Shown here: in pieces, positions 6,451-8,232 of the stretch
How the letters are laid out: each line of letters opens with the position of its first letter
Position numbering within the stretch: the first letter of the stretch is position 1
Source of the DNA: CAYMDP01 sp964389375
GTDB taxonomy: Bacteria; Bdellovibrionota; Bdellovibrionia; Bdellovibrionales; UBA1609
NCBI GenBank assembly: GCA_964389375.1
Contig: CAYMDP010000074.1
Location: 1 to 8,232, forward strand
DNA: 8,232 nucleotides
Reading direction: 5' to 3'
The notes under the pieces: generated by a model
Told to the model about the DNA's origin: nothing
Databases searched by the model: none
The model's input: the letters and a program-made list of their open reading frames with translations, nothing else
Program-made: the position numbers and the translations under genes

Positions 6451-7546
6451 AGCGGGTTCCTTGGCCGATTTTGGTTTTGACCGAAATCCGGCCCTTCATT
6501 TCGTCAAGAAGGCGAGAGACCAAAGATAATCCAAGCCCAGTCCCTTGATCGGTAGGTTTTGTCGTAAAAAATGGATCAAAAATTCTTGGGAGGACCTCGT
6601 CAGCGATCCCGCAGCCCGTATCCTCAATATAAATGAAAACCTTAGAGCCGGTCTGTTCTGCTTCGATGCGAATGGACGCCATGGATTTTGTCGAGTCGGA
6701 AGCTGCGTTTTTTGAAATTGCGTGGATCGCGTTGATGACAAGATTAATAAAAACCTGCTCGAGGCGATGATGGTCTCCCATCACTAAAAATTTGTCGTCG
6801 ATATTTGTCGACCAGAGGATCTTATTGTTCTCGATCCGTAAAGAGAGCAAGGCGTAGACGTCCTCTAATACGCTCTTCAGGCTGACGGCCTTAAGTTCTA
6901 CAGCAATCTGTGAGCGACTGAGCTTTAAAAGTGTCGAGATAAGTCCCGAGATTCGATCGATTTGTCGAATGATAATGTCGAGGTTTTTTTGCAAGACCGG
7001 ATCTTTTGTAGTGCTCATCTGAAGCATCTCGGCGCGTCCGCGGATCACTCCGATCGGGGTCCCGATTTCGTGAGCAAGGCCACTTGTTAACTCGCCAATC
7101 GTCGCCAGGCGGTCTTGTTGGGCCAAGTGGGCTTCAAGATTTTTTTGCTGACTTAAGTTCAATGCAATTCCCACATAACCAATATTTCGACCCAGGGAAT
7201 CCTTATAGGGATTGATCGAAAGCAAAACCGAAACCTCGCGTCCGTCTTTGGCGCGATTAATCAGCTCGCCTTTCCAAAATCCAATCGCAGGATTTAAGAT
7301 TTGGGCCCACATATCACTATAGGTTTGTTCGTTTTGATGTTTTGACCGGAGAAGTCTTGGGGTTTGTCCAATGGCCTCATCTTTTGAGTAGCCATAAGTT
7401 TTTTCCCAGGCCGGATTGACGTAGATTAGTTTTCCCTGACGATCGGTGACCATGATGGCTTCATTGCTATGTTCGACCACTCCAAAGTAGACATTGTGGG
7501 TCTCGTCGATAAAGCCGTCTTGATAGGAGGTGTTTGAATCTGGCAT
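6413..7546 (-). CDS. Soluble PAS-domain sensor histidine kinase
   Basis: A 377-residue two-component kinase with no hydrophobic segment long enough to span a membrane, so it should sense a cytoplasmic signal. One PAS/PAC domain spans about 17-132 (EAIMVTDRQGKLIYVNPAWEKT and later GYVGIALN); its ligand is not evident. The dimerisation/phosphoacceptor domain (about 143-213) carries H159 in LAHEIGTPIG. The ATPase domain (about 220-372) has the N box NLVINAIHA (N268, N272), DTGCGI (309-314), DPFFTTK (324-330) and the G-rich GTGLGL (335-340). The architecture resembles NtrB-like kinases that pair with sigma54 activators. The ATG is the first start after an in-frame TAG, but no good ribosome site precedes it (AGGA is 18 nt away). 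The gene is divergent from the receiver gene at 7675 and tail-to-tail with the sigma54 regulator, either of which could be its partner. Confidence 0.94.
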   Translation of the reverse strand: MPDSNTSYQDGFIDETHNVYFGVVEHSNEAIMVTDRQGKLIYVNPAWEKTYGYSKDEAIGQTPRLLRSKHQNEQTYSDMWAQILNPAIGFWKGELINRAKDGREVSVLLSINPYKDSLGRNIGYVGIALNLSQQKNLEAHLAQQDRLATIGELTSGLAHEIGTPIGVIRGRAEMLQMSTTKDPVLQKNLDIIIRQIDRISGLISTLLKLSRSQIAVELKAVSLKSVLEDVYALLSLRIENNKILWSTNIDDKFLVMGDHHRLEQVFINLVINAIHAISKNAASDSTKSMASIRIEAEQTGSKVFIYIEDTGCGIADEVLPRIFDPFFTTKPTDQGTGLGLSLVSRLLDEMKGRISVKTKIGQGTRFTVSLNAPSETP

Positions 7547-7610
7547 AGAGGCTGCATTTTTATCCTAGGGGAGCATTAAAGATCAAGCGCTAGGAGATAT
7601 TGAGAGAATG

Positions 7611-7634
7611 TGACCCAACATATGACCCAAGTTA
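7611..7634. repeat. Tandem 12-bp direct repeat in the kinase/receiver intergenic region
   Basis: TGACCCAA occurs at 7611-7618 and 7623-7630, the start points being 12 bp apart; with the flanking bases two imperfect 12-mers (TGACCCAACATA and TGACCCAAGTTA) abut. It lies in the 128-bp gap between the divergent kinase and receiver genes, 41-64 bp upstream of the receiver ATG. Such repeats often bind a regulator, but no matching family is recognised. An imperfect long-spaced dyad TCCTAG/CTAGGA (7563-7568, 7590-7595) is nearby. I see no convincing -35/-10 pair in this gap. Confidence 0.4.
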
Positions 7635-7660
7635 AGAGAAGTAATGTCCCTAAAGTTGTT

Positions 7661-7668
7661 GAGAGGAG
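7661..7668 (+). promoter_or_regulatory. Ribosome binding site deciding the start of the receiver gene
   Basis: GAGAGGAG ends 6 nt before the ATG at 7675, an ideal distance. A competing ATG at 7670 is only 1 nt from it and out of frame, so 7675 is the start. Confidence 0.8.
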
Positions 7669-7674
7669 CATGAA

Positions 7675-8097
7675 ATGGACAAAGAATCCGCGCGAATCAT
7701 AATTATCGAGGACGACAAGGCCATGGAATCCCTGTTAAGCGAATTCCTCGAGCTTCAAGGGCATCGGGTCGAGTCCTTTCGGGTTGCCAGTCAGGCCTTA
7801 GAGCGTATTCGGTCATATTCAATGGACAAGCTTTGCCCGATTGAGCGCAATTTAGATAAAAATCTGGATCTTGTAATTTCAGATATCAACATGCCTCAGA
7901 TGAATGGTTTTGAGGTTTTGGGAAGTTTGAGATCCTCTCATCCAGAACTTCCGGTAATCTTAATAACCGCCTTTGGTGACCCTCTTGCAGAGAAGAAAGC
8001 CATCCATGCGGGAGCCAATGCCTTCTTAAACAAACCCTTCAAACTCTCCGACCTTCGAGAGGCCGTTCACAAAGTCCTTTTCGAAAAATCCGCCTAA
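7675..8097 (+). CDS. Stand-alone receiver (REC) domain response regulator
   Basis: A 140-residue protein that is almost wholly one receiver domain, with no output domain. Conserved residues are the acidic group E12-D13-D14, phosphorylated D70 (VISDINMP), T98 (LITAFG) and K120 (NKPFKL). Single-domain receivers act through protein contact, as phosphorelay intermediates, or as phosphate sinks. Between helix 2 and the strand with D70 there is an insertion of about 15 residues (roughly 46-63, rich in charged residues), so D13 to D70 is 57 residues against about 42-44 in NtrC or CheY. The receiver of the sigma54 regulator at 5014 is similar along its length, with shared PVIL-TAFG and KPFKL stretches and a shorter insertion at the same place, which suggests duplication. 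It is divergent from the kinase (128-bp gap), its likeliest phosphodonor. Its exact output is unknown. Confidence 0.93.
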   Translation: MDKESARIIIIEDDKAMESLLSEFLELQGHRVESFRVASQALERIRSYSMDKLCPIERNLDKNLDLVISDINMPQMNGFEVLGSLRSSHPELPVILITAFGDPLAEKKAIHAGANAFLNKPFKLSDLREAVHKVLFEKSA

Positions 8098-8126
8098 CCC
8101 CTGCTCACCAAGTTAATCTATTAAGG

Positions 8127-8151
8127 TTTTCCCGCATTTTTTCCGGGAAAG
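8127..8151. terminator. Stem-loop after the receiver gene, possible bidirectional terminator
   Basis: TTTCCCG (8128-8134) pairs with CGGGAAA (8144-8150) around a 9-nt loop, and a T-G wobble (8127/8151) can extend it. It starts 30 nt after the receiver stop and ends 7 nt from the end of the minus-strand frame at 8158. The plus-strand tail is T-rich but interrupted, so termination is plausible, not certain. Confidence 0.4.
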
Positions 8152-8157
8152 TTTGAA

Positions 8158-8232
8158 TTATTTTAGAAAGTGCTCCGCCTCAGCCGTCGAACATTCTCGG
8201 TCGGCCTTCGGCCGCCCTGCGAAACTAGTCTT
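8158..8232 (-). CDS. Possible 3' end of a minus-strand gene, or part of a GC-rich repeat
   Basis: An open frame enters from the right edge and ends at a TAA (8160-8158) after 24 codons; the visible residues include AGRPKADRECSTAEAEHFLK. I do not recognise it. The stretch 8171-8222 is clearly richer in G and C than the rest of the window and contains a small hairpin CGGCC-TTC-GGCCG (8202-8214). It may be a real gene end converging on the receiver gene, with the stem-loop at 8127-8151 between them, or a dispersed intergenic repeat whose frame is open by chance. Confidence 0.25.
   Translation of the reverse strand, partial: KTSFAGRPKADRECSTAEAEHFLK

Noticed and set aside
6496..6741. Second minus-strand frame inside the kinase gene
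   Set aside because: The kinase frame carries all the ATPase motifs across this stretch; the other frame is a shadow.
7670..7672. Earlier ATG in front of the receiver gene
   Set aside because: It is 1 nt from the ribosome binding site and out of frame with the receiver domain; the ATG at 7675 has ideal spacing.

Overview
The window shows a respiratory gene cluster facing a small regulatory locus. Its main landmark is a cbb3-type (C-family, high oxygen affinity) cytochrome c oxidase operon on the minus strand. From 5' to 3' it reads ccoI (copper P-type ATPase), ccoS, a fused ccoN-ccoO and the start of ccoQ, which runs off the left edge; ccoP and possibly other genes probably follow outside. 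All junctions are overlaps of 1-4 nt, so this is one tightly coupled transcription and translation unit. The CcoNO fusion, the maturation-first order I-S-NO-Q, the moderate GC content (judged by eye) and the abundance of sigma54-type regulation suggest a Gram-negative aerobe. Bdellovibrionota, or another lineage with fused CcoNO such as Bacteroidota, is my inference; there is no rRNA or marker gene here to prove it, and the sigma54 activator argues for Bdellovibrionota over Bacteroidota.

A 299-bp non-coding interval (4715-5013) separates ccoI from a divergently transcribed NtrC-type sigma54-dependent response regulator (5014-6450). It is not featureless. It holds a well-formed sigma54 (-24/-12) promoter pointing at the regulator, a cluster of dyads and direct repeats about 110-145 bp upstream of its predicted start site (where enhancer sites of such activators usually lie), a perfect hairpin in the predicted leader, and weaker promoter candidates pointing at ccoI.

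To the right, a soluble PAS histidine kinase (7546-6413, minus) converges on the sigma54 regulator, and the two reading frames overlap by 38 bp with a perfect 7-bp-stem hairpin in the overlap. Divergent from the kinase is a stand-alone receiver-domain protein (7675-8097, plus). The receiver of this small protein and that of the sigma54 regulator share sequence and both carry extra residues before the strand with the phosphorylated Asp, so they look like paralogues. One kinase flanked by two related receivers suggests a branched phosphotransfer module (inference), possibly setting expression of the neighbouring oxidase operon.

The right end (8098-8232) has a stem-loop that may be a terminator, then a GC-richer stretch with an open minus-strand frame reaching the edge, of uncertain nature. 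I saw no tRNA, rRNA, CRISPR array, insertion sequence or phage gene.
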